A program made the position numbers and the translations under genes. A DNA stretch of 64,000 bases from Parelaphostrongylus tenuis (lineage: Eukaryota; Nematoda; Chromadorea; Rhabditida; Metastrongylidae): assembly GCA_019055375.1 (NCBI GenBank), contig JAHQIW010003914.1:1-64000 (forward strand), written 5' to 3'. Within the stretch, counting starts at the first letter, position 1. Each line of letters opens with the position of its first letter. Below the pieces are notes generated by a model, which saw only the letters and a program-made list of their open reading frames with translations, did no database searches and had not been told where the DNA came from. Of the stretch, positions 10,000 to 22,627 are shown in pieces.

Positions 10000-11660
10000 A
10001 TTGCTTCTTCGGAATAACATCTCTTCCAAATTTTTTAAGCAGCGCCAGCTGAAAAAAAAAACTTGAATGACTGCATAAACTCGAAAGTGACTTCGCTGAC
10101 TTTTTTGATCGCCTGCCTCATTCGTTCTGGGAAGAAGACATCCAATCTTTGCCCAACAAATGCTTGCATGTCATTGCTCATGATGGTGGTTACCATCCGT
10201 GCTACCTGTCACCCCATTCATCCTCGAATGACTCAGGCAGGTATCATCAATACTTTCACTTCTCTCTACCGCATATGGGAGTATCCCAGTGACTTCTCCT
10301 CGCTTTAGAATTTCTTTTAGCATAAAAATTTTCTTTTTGGGTCTTTTGTATTTGTAAAAGATCACATCTTAGGAATGATGATCTTCCTGTGCAGCGTTTG
10401 ACATCCCTGTGGTGCACTGGTGGGCGGCCGCAATGACCTTCACGTGGTCACATCGAAAGTCTTTTACGAGATGAACTTGAGCAAGCTGAAGGAAATCGTC
10501 TTGAGGGTAGCTAACCAAAAAGTACGTAGGACATGCAAGATAAGTGGCATGTCCAATGGCAAAGTTTGCAGCGACGAATAGTGTTCATGTAAAGTATGAG
10601 TGGATAAAAAAGGAGCAAATAGTCATAGGACAACAAAGTATGTTTTATAAATCTATTCAAGTTTTAGCTCCTAAAATATACTACTTTTCCGACAATTATT
10701 CAGGGTTATCGATGAATTAGTATCGCATAAAATATGTATCACCGTCTTTGACCAACTATTCGATGTTGTTTTTTGATGTTATGGCTTATAGGTAATGTAA
10801 ATAATAAAAATTATCAAAATCCAAAGATTTAGGTTGTAAAATCCTTCGAAAGTCTTCTGACAATTGAGATATCAATACAATATGTTTGCGTGAGCAATTA
10901 GCGTTTTTCTTCATATGCAAAAGATGTATATGTCCCGAACGCATATGAGCGGGAAGAGTAAATCGTGCTGCCCCAATTCAAAACAGATTTCCCAGAAATT
11001 TTTCAGAATCGTCAAAAAATCCTAACCAAATGACGAAAATCGCGCGCCGCTTCGCTTTCACGCTGCTCTCAACGATTTGTATTGCCCTTTCCGAGTGGGC
11101 TAAGTTGATGGTTACCAATTTGAAATTTAACACTGTGAGGATTGTATGCGCATATGTTCTATACTTGGGTGTTTTATGGCTTCATACGCACGCAACAAAG
11201 CGGCACACTGATGCATCAGAGAGTAACGCTGACCTTTGACGACCATGCGATTCCTTTTGTGATAATGCACGATTGAGCAGTCCATCAAATACTGCTCTTC
11301 AACAGGTGCTTTTTCCTGATTTTTATCATGAAAAAAAAGAAATTTCATAAGAACGGTTGATCTGTTCTTTACGGTATACGGATTAGTAAGAAAAAATTGA
11401 TCAGGTTCACTTCGATATTGCCTTCCAATCGCACGGTATGCACCACTACCGCGTCCCAAACGGTTGATGAACCTCGTTGTCATAGACTTGCTAGCAATGT
11501 TTTTTAGCCAACATCGTTGATTTTATAAATGCAACGTTTGTGTTGTTATCGAGGATCACCTTCCTGCAGACATGCTGATAAACTGTGGTTATTGGGCTGG
11601 CTACCTTCCCAGATACCATGAAGTGGTATTCCCCAAAATGCAGTACCACTATCTTACAAT
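10000..11660. other. No supportable feature
   Basis: No coding domain was recognised. The piece at 10,900-11,060 (gcatatgagcgg, agatttcccagaaattttt) weakly resembles the dispersed repeat near 1,190-1,300. Confidence 0.3.
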
Positions 11661-11667
11661 AAAAGAT

Positions 11668-11942
11668 AATGCTCTCAGCGTTGATTAATCCCTGAAGAAT
11701 GCGCGATACATTCGTCAATTTTTAGCTTCGTTCGAGTTGACTGAAAGCATGTTTGGCTTTCTCGATGACTCCGGTGTCCTAATGATTTGTCAAGTCAGTG
11801 CTGCATATAGTCTTAGAAGAGTTTGGTACAATTTGCCGAGCTCGGGGGTATGGAAGGCTTGGTGGGCCATGAGCGCCATATCGAAACGTCGACTTCGTGT
11901 GCCTCGCAGAGCACCTTCAAGCACTACGCTATATGCGTTCTT
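11668..11942 (-). repeat. tRNA-derived SINE, family A
   Basis: Read on the minus strand it matches the family that starts GAGCGCATGTGGCGCAG. It keeps the middle block (agcc/atgag...caccaagcc), the 'gtcagtgctgc' block, and the 3' end 'tgattaa.gctgagagc'. It is diverged from the 26.7 and 42.3 kb copies, with no clear target duplication. Confidence 0.65.
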
Positions 11943-11949
11943 ATCTCAC

Positions 11950-14900
11950 AATGGGCATGGTTAATTCACGCCGACCTCGTAAGTAATATACATTTCTTAC
12001 AAATAATTTTTTTTTCGTAACTACATCCTTGCATTGTCTCATTGACAGCAACATGAATCGTTTTTAGCTTATACTTCCCTCGCTGTCTCTCGTCTGTCTA
12101 GGAGTAAATATGTATTGGCGCGCTCATACGTGCACATTTGGTATCAAATCAATGAACTTATTCCATTATTCCTATACTTGTTCCATATATCTGATGATTA
12201 TTACAAAAACTGGAGCGAGCAGTTTCACAATTTCTACGAAAGATTTATACTTACTCGCAACAAGCAGTTTATAACTAATTTTCATAACAAAATGCACAAG
12301 TACTTTTCAAACAAGGATTTGCTGTATACGTCGTTTTTGTTCTGTTCGTTCGAGAAGCGTGAGCGTCGTCTCTACTACCGATAGTTTTATTGAGGTCTCA
12401 TCAGTCATAATCTATCAAATTCTTACGATGACTCAACCATCTACTCACGATCGCTTCCAAATTTCTTCACGAATTACCACATTGACATTGTGGCTCGCCA
12501 CACGACCGCGCCGCGTGTCGTGCAAGATTTCAACGCCGATGTCAAGGGGTAAATAAGCGGTCGCCCCGTAAGCACTCGCTTCATGCTCTCAGATTTTACT
12601 TATGCTTGCAATACAAATCATCCCAACGTTTTGTGCATAAGATAAGATATCGGAAAAATTTTTCACGCACTTGCATAAAAATTAACATTCGGCCGATGGC
12701 CTTACAACAGTCAAGGAGCTGCATTAAGATTTATTATAGAGATAAAATAAAAATATAAAAACATTGCAGTTTCTAGTGTTTACAACGATACAATAAGATA
12801 TGGTTGACAGAAAGCATAACTAGGCACGCGAACCCCTGGAAAGAGTGATCGCGCGTTCAAAGTCATTTCAGGTAGCAAGTTTTGCTCGTGTCTCGACTTA
12901 TGTAGCTATATTTCTCACACTGTGCTGCAACTGAGATGATTTAAGTAGATAGCAAAGTTATACAATGTGCTAACAATCTTTAACACTTCTATACAGTTAC
13001 TGTGTTGTATATTTTGAAGGGACACTTTCATAACGAAATATTGCTAAGAACACAAAATAGTTAGGGAGATTCGTATCACTTCAAAAGTCCATAGAAAAGA
13101 GCGGTCTGTCTGGAAAATAGTACTTAATAGTAATTTCAGCAATTTTTAGTAATTTTATTAGTTCAGTAATTGAAAGCAATTTTTGTTCGTTCTTATTTTT
13201 ACTTCTTTCAATTATTTTATATTTTTAGTAATTTTTATTCCATCTCTGTTGACGCTATCACACATAGCATCTAAAAAGCAGTGAGTGATGTTGAAAATCT
13301 AGATTGAAAACGATTCAGCCGATATTAATAAACAGCAATGACGAGATAGAAATTGAGAATGGAATTAAGCTGCTGTTAGTTTTGTTGCTAATTGATTTTT
13401 AGACTAGGAAACGCGTATTTGTTTCTCTTCTTTTTGCAAAAATTAGATCGCTCTTATCTATAGAGTTTCAGGGTAATAAATTGTATTTGCAGCATTTCTG
13501 CATATATGGGCTCATCCAGTTGCGGCATTCGTAGTAAAGACGAAAATCCTCAAATAGCGGTCGAATCCACTTTGAAAAGTCCAAAATCTTAGCGGATGAT
13601 GGATGTGAGTGTATGCAGTACACGAATTCCTGAAATCCACACAGAAGTTGCGAAAGGAAATAGTAAGAAAAAAGTTATGCTAAGGCTTTACCATAGTATT
13701 GGTCTTAGATGTCCGCTTTGTCCGGCGAGAAATATGCGCATCTGACGCTAGTTTTTCTTTCGATTTTGCAGCGTTATGAAAGGGTGTTTTGAAAAACTGG
13801 CGAAGTGAGGCTGTAGTGTGAAGTCTCAGCTTTCAATTGGTTGCTAACACTCCTATAAAAATTTCCTCTTTAGCAAATGAGTTCGGCTTTTCATTTGTCG
13901 TCTTATAACCACAAAGTACCCCATGTATTAATATAAATATTATTATGTAATAATTTTTAATATTTATATATGTCACATTATATACTATATATTAATATTT
14001 GATAATAAAATATATCATATTATATACTACATGTTTCAATATATGTAATGTATTATATATACTATATATCATGTACTACATATTATATACTATATTATAA
14101 ACCGAACGGTTAGCTTCAGCTTCAAAATTGTATACCATATTTTTTATGCATATATACTTTATATTATACATTACTTATTGCCTTGATATTCGACTACTTT
14201 CTGAGACCTGCTAAAACAATATAATCTGAAAATATATTTTTCGCCCTTTCATAAGATCTCTTACCGGCACTTACGCAGCGCTGTACATATAGTCTTTGCC
14301 AGGGTTTAAGTTTGGTCATATTACCTCGACAAAATTTGCAACATTTGAGCGCATGAATTGCTTTTTATTTACAATTTCGTTGTTGACATCCATAGCTAAA
14401 GCCATAATGCCATTGTGCAAGCAATGTTGCATCTTTAATGTTGTGAGATGAAGCGACAGTGGCAAAAATAGTATGATGTTATGGAGTGGGGCTAACCGAG
14501 GAATGTGACTTGGGTGTTGTAAATTAGCATAAGATTGCACAAAAGTCGGGGTTACCACTTCATAGTGTGAACATTGAAACTCAACAGACAGATGTAGTGG
14601 TGCAAGGAGTACTGCTTTGGCCATATGAGTTCTACTGTCAGTGTGAACGACAACTGGAACTTCAAATCTTACTTGGATGAACATCACACCAGTCTCGCTA
14701 CACTAACCAAGATGTATCTTGTCTCTGCCACGCAGCAATCGCTGTCAGCGAGGCATACGATATCCTTCAGTGCATCCCACTTTTCTAATCACATGCTCAT
14801 TGCTCAGTGGGCTTCACTACTTCCGAATCACAACGCAGGCCGTCAACTTTATGCATTTCGGGCCAGAACCCTGCCAGTACAAAAACAACGAGTGAGACAA

Positions 14901-17900
14901 AGGGAGAATCAGCTAATATGCAAACAACGACAAATCAATAAGTAAGTAGTATTAAGATGAAAAAGCAAGATAAAACAATCAGACAAGAATCATTGTAGCA
15001 ATCTAGGAAGGATGAATTGACCATTCACCTTTACTTTACATGATGCTTGCTGACAGCATGAGCACTTGCGACACTTACAAAAACAATTCAGGGGAGTTTA
15101 GACGTTGAGTAAGAGCTGCGACATCTGAATTTAGATGTTTAAAACGTGCAGTCTAGAAGGACAGGTTGAGTTTTACAAGCGATGAGCACAATAGGAGAGT
15201 GTGACGGTACTCTTCAAAACTTCCATGGCCATTCGATGCTCGAAAATGTAGCACCATCTTGTTTGTTCTTATTGATAATGGTATAAAGTCTTTCATACGA
15301 AAAAGTACGAAGTTCATTGAACAAGCAGCTTTTTCATCGAACATCAGCGTTCCATAGGCCGAAAGAAAATGACAGCGCGTCACAAAATTTTGCAATTGAT
15401 CAAATTGTGATGCAGCAGAGCGTTCAGTCACTTGACTAGGGCGAAAATTGATAAGTGATGAAAGCAAATTCCTTTACTGCTCTCTTTCGCCAGCAGTATT
15501 GTAACTTTAATACAAGGCAAAACGATAAAACTATGGGTTACTAAATAAAAACCACTCTGGTGAATGCAAAAAAATGAATTAAATAGGAGATCAGAGATTG
15601 AAGGAACCTCGTTTTTCGTTCAATAGGAACGTTCGAAGTATATCGAATACAACGCAAAGATTTGATGAGAGACAAATGCGCTGAGTAACGCAGCTGATCA
15701 TTTCGCAGAAGTCGTTGACCATTCCTATCTATGTGTCCACTTTATATCAGAAGCATTCCATTCACGTGCAATTTCAAAGCAATAAAAGCAATATAACCAC
15801 ACCAAAATGTGTGAGGAGAAGTCAACAAGGGCCTCAGGCGATGTTTTCCGATAACGAACCAGCACGCTCAAGATCAAAACAATTTGGTGGGAGACCTTCC
15901 AAAATATTGTGGACACGTTGGCTGTACGGGCTATCAAATGTATTTCCTCCTTATAAGAATCAATGTTCAGAGTGTGAAGATGCAGGCAAACTATCATGTA
16001 AATGAAAGCCTCTCCATACACATACCTCTATGCAAATGCTCCGCAGTTCTAGAACTCACACAACATGCAACGCCCGTCTTTGTATTGGACCCATTCGCGT
16101 GTCAAGCTTTCAACAACTCAAGGTGATTTCCTACTAATGAAAGTGGTGAAGCAGTTCAAACCTTATAGATTAATAGGACACATATTCCTTCGTCGTCTCA
16201 AAGGTATAACCAACATTTTGTAAAACAAGTTTGCACAAAATTCTCAAATTTTGGATTTTCTAATCTTCTAAGAAATCAAAAAACCTTCAAAGTTTTTTTG
16301 TGAATTCGAACTTAGAATCAGAACCAATTATAATCACTAACGAACAACTACTTTGTATTCGAAATATGACTCTCATTGTAGAAAAAATGTTGAAATCCTG
16401 AGAAGATTAGAACTGAATCTAGTGAAATATCACAAAGACTTAGATTGGCAGTGCCTCCGACCAAATTGATTGGATCCAAGCTAGAAACTCGTGTCCTACA
16501 AACAGCACTTTTGTGAGAGAACACTTTTTCGAGAATTTCCATTGAGCAATTCGCTATGCTTATTCTTAGTTAACGTAAATTAAAGTCTGATGCACTGATG
16601 ATTTAGTGAGTAGACAACTCTGCTCACACGGGAATACCTCAACGAGCAAGATTTTATAATAGGTAAGTGAAATGTTACGAGAAACAAATGTACAACTCAA
16701 AGTTGCATATAACCTTATACTCGACGATTCTCATTGCACAATTCTAGAAATCCTGTCTATTATACGGCGGCAAATGAAGAACTGACTTTTGCCGCTGGAC
16801 AAGTTTCACAAGAGTGTTTGTAATCATTCAAGGCTTGAATTTTTGGCTACCGTGCTACATGCCGTTTTTGAAAACACCTCTTTATAACGCTGTGATATTC
16901 AAAACAACATTGTGCTTTACATAGACCGGGTGGTTTTACTGCTACATCTTTGGAAACACGAAAAGCACATGAACGTGTAGAAGAAATCTCGCAATAACAG
17001 AATCTTACATCCAATTTGGAACATTATTCGAAGCGCATGAGAAAAGTTCTAGTTGAATGGCAAAAATCGCACTTTACATGTGGCGTACCAACGCATTTCG
17101 ATTGATCGATAGCGGCCCGCCGCATCAAATAGGCGGCCACTACACGGACCGACTGCATTATCCGGTTAGTCGGTAAACATGTGCGCCGATTATGTAAAAC
17201 TCGCATTTATTTTCTCTAATACGCTGCAGTGAAGCGGCCCATTCAGAAAACAAGTGACATTGGAATCGTTAAATTTTATGCTGTCGAATGATTACTTGCA
17301 AAATGAGGGAGAAATTCGTCCTGCGAGAAATACGTGTGCGAAACACAAATGTATTCGTTTCGTTGGAATGTTATAAAGTGGTTTGAAAAAAACGGCCAGG
17401 TAGCATACTAGCCAGAGATTTGAGCTTTCGAATTATCACTAAATCTGCATTAAAAATTCTTTGTACAGTAAAAGGGGTCAAATCTTTATTTGTCGCCATA
17501 TAATTGTCAGTTACCAGTTATAGTTCTGAATAGCAGGTGTATAGAGCAGTCATTAGACAGAAGGAAAACACATTGTATAATCGCTCAAAGTATCGTGCTC
17601 TCTCTTCATTCTCACTAAGATTCTCTTTCAAAACAAAATAACCTTAACTTTCTGGCCAACCCAATACTTTATAAATGTGATGCCATCAAAAACAACTGCG
17701 CATTATTCGGAAACATTACAGACTCTGTTACTTATTTGTTACTTATTTGTTTTGAGCGGAGCCACTGATGATATATACTATACATTAACGACTGGTAGAA
17801 ATGGGAGATTAGCTACGTAAATTGCAAACCTTTTCAGAATTTCTCATCACAACGAGAGGAAATAAAGGTAGACAGGGTGAACAAGTAGAAGTAGAAGTAT

Positions 17901-18470
17901 AAAAAGACAATAAGCGGGATAACATTTATAAAAACTTTCAAAAGAATTATACAGCCATCAAACCTTGCCTCCATTCTGCTGACATCACTGGTTCTTGAGT
18001 GTCCGGTTTGGGAACAACGAGAAACGACCATTCTCACCAGTTTCAAGAGGTCGAGGACCTGCAAATCTTATCCTAATACTAAGGAAATAGCCATTCAATA
18101 CGATAGAGTAGCTCAGTCTGTGCAGTTCTCTTGTAATTCATAAGCTATATGCTCCCAACAATAGTGAAGAATTCTCCGTGGCTCATTAACGCGCTAAAAA
18201 TTGAACCTGATTATGTCGCTTGCTGACATGGCCGCATTCGGAGGAGAATGTTGTTTGCATTAGGGTTTCTCCAAAAACCATGTCTAAGAGCTGTCGTCTA
18301 CCCGCTTGAAGGAGCCTGAATACTTCTTAAAATTTCTTTCAGTCGGAGTATATCATATTCCCCACAGCAGAAGACGATTCATTGTCAAACAGTCATGAAG
18401 ATTTCTAACCTTGGCTAAGACCTTTTTCATGAGTCTTTTCTTCTATTTAGCCGTTCCGAGGTATTATATA
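11950..18470. other. Long gene-free interval
   Basis: No gene or recognisable transposon domain is visible in any frame. It contains an extreme AT-rich, TATA-repeat-like stretch at about 13,925-14,180. Short frames in the interval are scattered and lack motifs. Confidence 0.35.
13925..14180. repeat. AT-rich low-complexity tract
   Basis: Almost entirely A and T, with repeated 'atattatatac' and 'tatatactatat' words. A degenerate microsatellite-like region. Confidence 0.8.
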
Positions 18471-18474
18471 TTGT

Positions 18475-19065
18475 TTATTGGATATTAGCGAAGCATACAA
18501 CAATACAGTTAGTAATGTAGCTTGAATATACAATATTCGAGGCGGCCAACGTTTCGGCGGATCGCCTTCGTCAGAGCCTGGAAGAATCACATTGCTCCAC
18601 AATCCACGAAGCCAAAACCTTCATAAGCCTAGCAAAAGATGTCAGAATTGAGTTTCGAATCGCATAGCAAAAACTTCATTCTAGAACACTCACCGTTTTG
18701 ATGTTTGGGTCTCTCAATTATTAATGGAAGACCAGCCGCTTAAGGTCAGTGCATCAGTGGGCTGTGCCCAACTCGGACCGGGAAGATCAGTCTGAGGTAT
18801 GGTTCAAGGTCACGCGTGATTACGAGGCACTCATCTTTTCGGTTCGTTTTCGGGCCTTCATATGTTTCCAATGGCTTCTAGGGTTTTACACGCAGATGTG
18901 CTTAATTCCTGCACGATGATCGTGAATTTGACGCCAAACTTTCCAGTGCATGTTCTTGGTTCCTATTTTAAGATGCGATGGCGGATTTATACAGCTACAT
19001 CTCTTCGCGTCGCAACCAATCAAAGGACACCTGAAACAAAAGGAGTAAGGGACTGAAGATTCATG
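18475..19065 (-). pseudogene. Penelope-like element 3' end fragment
   Basis: The minus strand encodes the C-terminal tail of a PLE: KFTIIVQELSTSACKTLEA, then NRKDECLVITRDLEPYL, followed by stops. The order matches the other PLE tails at 20.75-21.0 and 34.6 kb. A PLE-type hammerhead sits downstream at 18,544-18,578 in what would be the 3' untranslated or terminal repeat region. Confidence 0.65.
18544..18578 (-). ncRNA. PLE-type hammerhead ribozyme, intact core
   Basis: On the minus strand: helix I GGCT paired with GGCC (three Watson-Crick pairs plus a G-T), core CTGACGA, an extra A, helix II GGCG/CGCC with a three-base loop, then GAAAC-GTT and cleavage. All invariant core bases are present. 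Helix III is reduced to the self-complementary ACGT with no loop, the known minimal form in Penelope-like elements that is thought to act as a dimer. Confidence 0.75.
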
Positions 19066-19289
19066 CTATATAAGTAAATATTTTCTTATCTTCAAAGTTT
19101 TGATCATAAGAGCTACCACTAACACTTTATATCAATGCTAAAGCTGAACTTATCTCAAAATACGAACAAATTTAGCGGGATGGAAGACCAAATGTGCACT
19201 AGAAGTGCATAATGATCACTGTAATATCTTTTCTATTTATTTAGAAAATATATCCAAAGATGCTGAGTGATCTGGAAAGCTTCGACACC

Positions 19290-19375
19290 AACTGAGAGTT
19301 TAACTCAAGTTTCACACATTCTAGGCGAGCATGCCACCACTATACCATTGAGGTCACCCTCTGCTAACATTCCTT
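19290..19375 (-). repeat. tRNA-derived SINE fragment (family C-like)
   Basis: The minus strand has a tRNA-like A-box region (gacctcaatggtatagtggtggcatgc) and a short body, similar to the heads at 33.8, 62.1 and 62.5 kb. The B box is degenerate. Confidence 0.4.
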
Positions 19376-19713
19376 CTTCAACGCAGACAGTTGCGATTTC
19401 ATTCTCAAAAAGTTTTGGTTAGCTTCTGGTGTTAGACAGTTTTCACCGACCATAAGAACACTGATACAATCAAAACTTTTTCTCTTGACCAAATGTAGGA
19501 CAGCGACTTTCGGATGTACTTCTGCGACGTCTACATTGAGATACTTAATACGACATTTTTTCCTTGAAGGTACCAAGTTGTCAGTTCCTCGTAGGATACT
19601 GTTACAGACGATTTCAGTTATAAGCTGAAGCATATACAATGGTTTATAACTTAAGGACAGCAGCCAAAAACTGAAGAATTTCACAAAAAAAAGATTGAAT
19701 CGACAAATTGAAG

Positions 19714-19884
19714 AGACTTGTTAGAAGGATTCCACGGGATACAAAGCGCTCTACAAGACAACCACCAATCCGATGGTCCGATTTCTTCACGAAAAGCATA
19801 GAAGAAGGATATCATGCTCAGCGAATCGTGTTGCTGGTAGAAGCTCAAGTCACTCGACGATCAACGGGAGGACAGATGAGGTGA
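19714..19884 (+). pseudogene. RTE-type LINE 3' terminal coding fragment
   Basis: The plus frame reads RLVRRIPRDTKRSTRQPPIR, then WSDFFTKSIEEGYHAQRI and a stop at 19,882. The RIPRDxKR...RPPxRWSDFFTK signature is the C-terminal end of RTE-like non-LTR retrotransposon polyproteins in nematodes. The reverse transcriptase core is not present upstream, so this is a 5'-truncated copy. Confidence 0.65.
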
Positions 19885-20744
19885 TGCAGATGATATATGC
19901 ACTGAATAGGAGTGTCCTTGCTGTTTAGAGCTTCCATGACAGCTTCTGCTACAAATAAGACAGAAGCCTTTGTCAAATGGATGGAAAAGATACTTCTACT
20001 CCTGCAAAACTTCGATGAATGTTGTTAGTTGTGAATGTGGTCTACACTATTGAATCATTTTCAAAACCCATGCTTGTACGCATGGTTGCATTGCACCAAT
20101 AATTTGCAATTCTGTTGGGGTCACTCGAGTGCAGAGTTCAAGGACGAGTGGCAGCAAACAGATTGGGCGACAGCTGCCCATGTCGTTAAGCTCCCCTTTG
20201 TTGAGCAATAGAGTAGTTTTTTTATTTTTGTGTTTACTAGAAACCTCGAAATCTGACATATAGAATACAAAAAGCAATGTAAGTGCGCTAATGAAAATGG
20301 CGGGAGGTCCTTTAGATGGTTTGGTTCTAGCCCTGTTGTACCTTGGGAATTCCATCACAGCAAGCAGCACATAGTATATTTGCTACGAAGTGCTACGCAA
20401 ACTTTCAAATTTCCTCTTATACATTAGAGAATTTTCTTAGATGTGAGCCAACGATTTCTTTTGATTGTTCTTAAAATGGCTGTAAAAACAAAACTGATGA
20501 TACATGCATTATAAATGAGCTATGCTACCTTACAGACAATGCTACAGCACGTCGCTGTTTTTGAGGGATCAGCATCGCACTCAGAAAACCTATGGAAAGC
20601 TCTATCGTACATATTGCGCGCCAAATTAATGTTTAAGCCTTCGAAATAATTCTATCAGTTTCAGTACTCTAAAATCGTGCACAATAACTAACAAAAACAA
20701 CTATGGAAATCTATCTAAATATGAAGACTTAGCTTTTTAGCAAG

Positions 20745-21035
20745 TACGGGGTTTGTAGACGACGTTGTTGTTGTCTTTGTTGATCGCTGTACGGATTGGT
20801 GGCTGACGTTTCGGTGACTCCGCCTTTTTCAGAGCCTGGACGTACACTGTTATTGATATCTGTATGAATCGGTAATAGGATCAATGCATAGGCACCGCCT
20901 TTTGGATAACGTTATAAAGTCAAGAGCATGTATGGTGCCAGGTCTCGCGTTACAGTGACGCACTCATCTTCGCCGAACATTTTTGGATTTCTAGCGTTTA
21001 TCCAGAGCGTTTCGAGGGTAAATCTATTTGATAAC
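20745..21035 (-). pseudogene. Penelope-like element 3' end fragment
   Basis: The minus strand encodes ETLWINARNPKMFGEDECV and then TVTRDLAPYM, the end of a PLE ORF, followed downstream by a PLE-type hammerhead and an AAC-rich segment (also seen at 24.75 kb). No RT or GIY-YIG core remains. Confidence 0.65.
20789..20845 (-). ncRNA. PLE-type hammerhead ribozyme, core G8 mutated
   Basis: Helix I is GGCT/AGCC plus a distal GTACG/CGTAC stem beyond an internal loop. The core reads CTGAAAA (G8 to A), helix II is imperfect (GGCG/CACC), and GAAAC-GTC is intact. The distal stem makes this one of the better-folded PLE copies, but the G8 change should impair cleavage. Confidence 0.65.
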
Positions 21036-21039
21036 ACTG

Positions 21040-22045
21040 GTGGTCTGGGCAGCCACACCATGACGAATTGCTAAGAAATGCTCGTCAATCGATTTACTAT
21101 CGGTAAAGTTTTTGTTCATTGATGAAAACTGTGAAATCTGCTGAAAACGGCTATCCGACGCGTCTCTAGTTTAAGGCTGCGGGGACGATAGTAGACCCAA
21201 GTGCTTGCTTTGCTTTTTTTGTGATGCAGCTCATACACTCCTTGTTTCTACTGCGCTTATTTGGTCTATGCATTCTTTGTAGTTTATGAGTTAAGTGGAT
21301 TAAGTCTACCGTTAGCGACTGGAGAGTAGACTGAGAGGTGTCTAAATGTTATTCACAACAATTAAGATCGCCCTTGTCCACACTGGGAAGATTGAAAGAC
21401 TACCCAGAACCCAAGTTGTTCAATGAAAAAGGGATGCTCAAAGAAATGCTTAAAAAGGGGTTTTCATTACCCTTTAAATTCTCGATAGAACGATGATGCA
21501 CAATTGCTCCGTTTAAATATGCTTGATTTGCTTAAAAAGAAGGGTTAATGATTGGTGCCAAAACTTAACACGAAGAGAAGAGTGCATGTTGTTTTTATAG
21601 TGGAAGCAAAAACACTTCAAATGAAAAAAGACAAAAGGTCTTGCTTCTCAATTAACACAGATTAACACAAATGAATTTGAGTTTTCATAAAATGGTGTTG
21701 GTGACAAATTATCGTTAGCAATTTACATGATTTCGTGGATTGCTCATGCGGTAAACAAGTATTTCCATGTGTTTTTAGGAAACTTTCTTACTTAGACAGC
21801 TGCGCTGATTATATAGGCAGGGCAGGTGTATAAAAACATCCACAAGAAACAGTTCTCTTGCATTAACAGCAGAGCAACTTCTATTCAATCAATATCTTTA
21901 TATCATGTTGAGAAATCTAGAAAAAGGTTTCATTTCAAATATGACCCTATCGATGGCACACCGCTTCACTGTAACACTGTGGTTTTCTAGGTGTAGAATA
22001 TAGGAAAGTCATCCATCACTCGCTAGGATTATGTGAGCTTACTAT
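21040..22045. other. No supportable feature
   Basis: No coding domain, RNA or clear repeat was recognised. Confidence 0.3.
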
Positions 22046-22049
22046 GACT

Positions 22050-22627
22050 TCCACGGACCTCCTTTTTAAGGGATCCCGTCCGGTTAGTCGCGAGGGCACG
22101 TGGCGCGTTCCCAGGTGGTGGATAAGGGAATGAACGCGAATTAAAAGCGACCGTGTGCTTCCCAGAGACGGGTGGATTCAAGGGTGACCTCTGCTCTTAC
22201 AGCACCGACTTGATAAAAACTCTAATTCTACGAGTCAAGCTGGCCAAAAGCCGGCAGTCAAGCGGCTCGGAAGTACATGGGAGGCGGTTAAGAGCCGCCT
22301 CCAACAAGTAAGCTCCTCCCGCTCCTGCGAGAGAGACTGGCAAGCTACTCGTGAATACCCAGCCCCACATTTAGAGTCTGGCAAGTTATACGGTGGGTAT
22401 CAATATGCCAAAAACAGTAACAAATGTGGGCTTCATTCTTCTGACCCCGGAAGAGCCCCAGGTACGGCTGCGCCATGTAAGACGAGTACGGAGAGGCTGC
22501 TAAAACCTCAGGGCCAAACTAAGGTGCCAAGATCGAAATTGATTAGAATGACGATCTGTACCTACAATGCAAGAATTGCTCACGATTATGATGTAGAAGA
22601 TCTATTGATTCCAGCAAGAAGAATAAG
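22050..22627 (+). pseudogene. RTE-type LINE 5' end, truncated
   Basis: A GC-richer block precedes an ATG at 22,548 opening MTICTYNARIAHDYDVEDLL. The TICTYNAR motif is the start of the apurinic-type endonuclease domain of RTE LINEs, with the first conserved Asn. Homology stops near 22,627, after about 26 codons, where host-like AT-rich sequence resumes. This is a 3'-truncated copy, unrelated in position to the 3' fragment at 19.7 kb. Confidence 0.65.

Noticed and set aside
12380..12420. Minus-strand CTGATGAG at 12.4 kb
   Set aside because: No helix II, GAAA or cleavage triplet in the right order.
14316..14687. 123-codon minus-strand frame as a gene
   Set aside because: No domain, no convincing start or splice context, and competing plus-strand frame of similar length.
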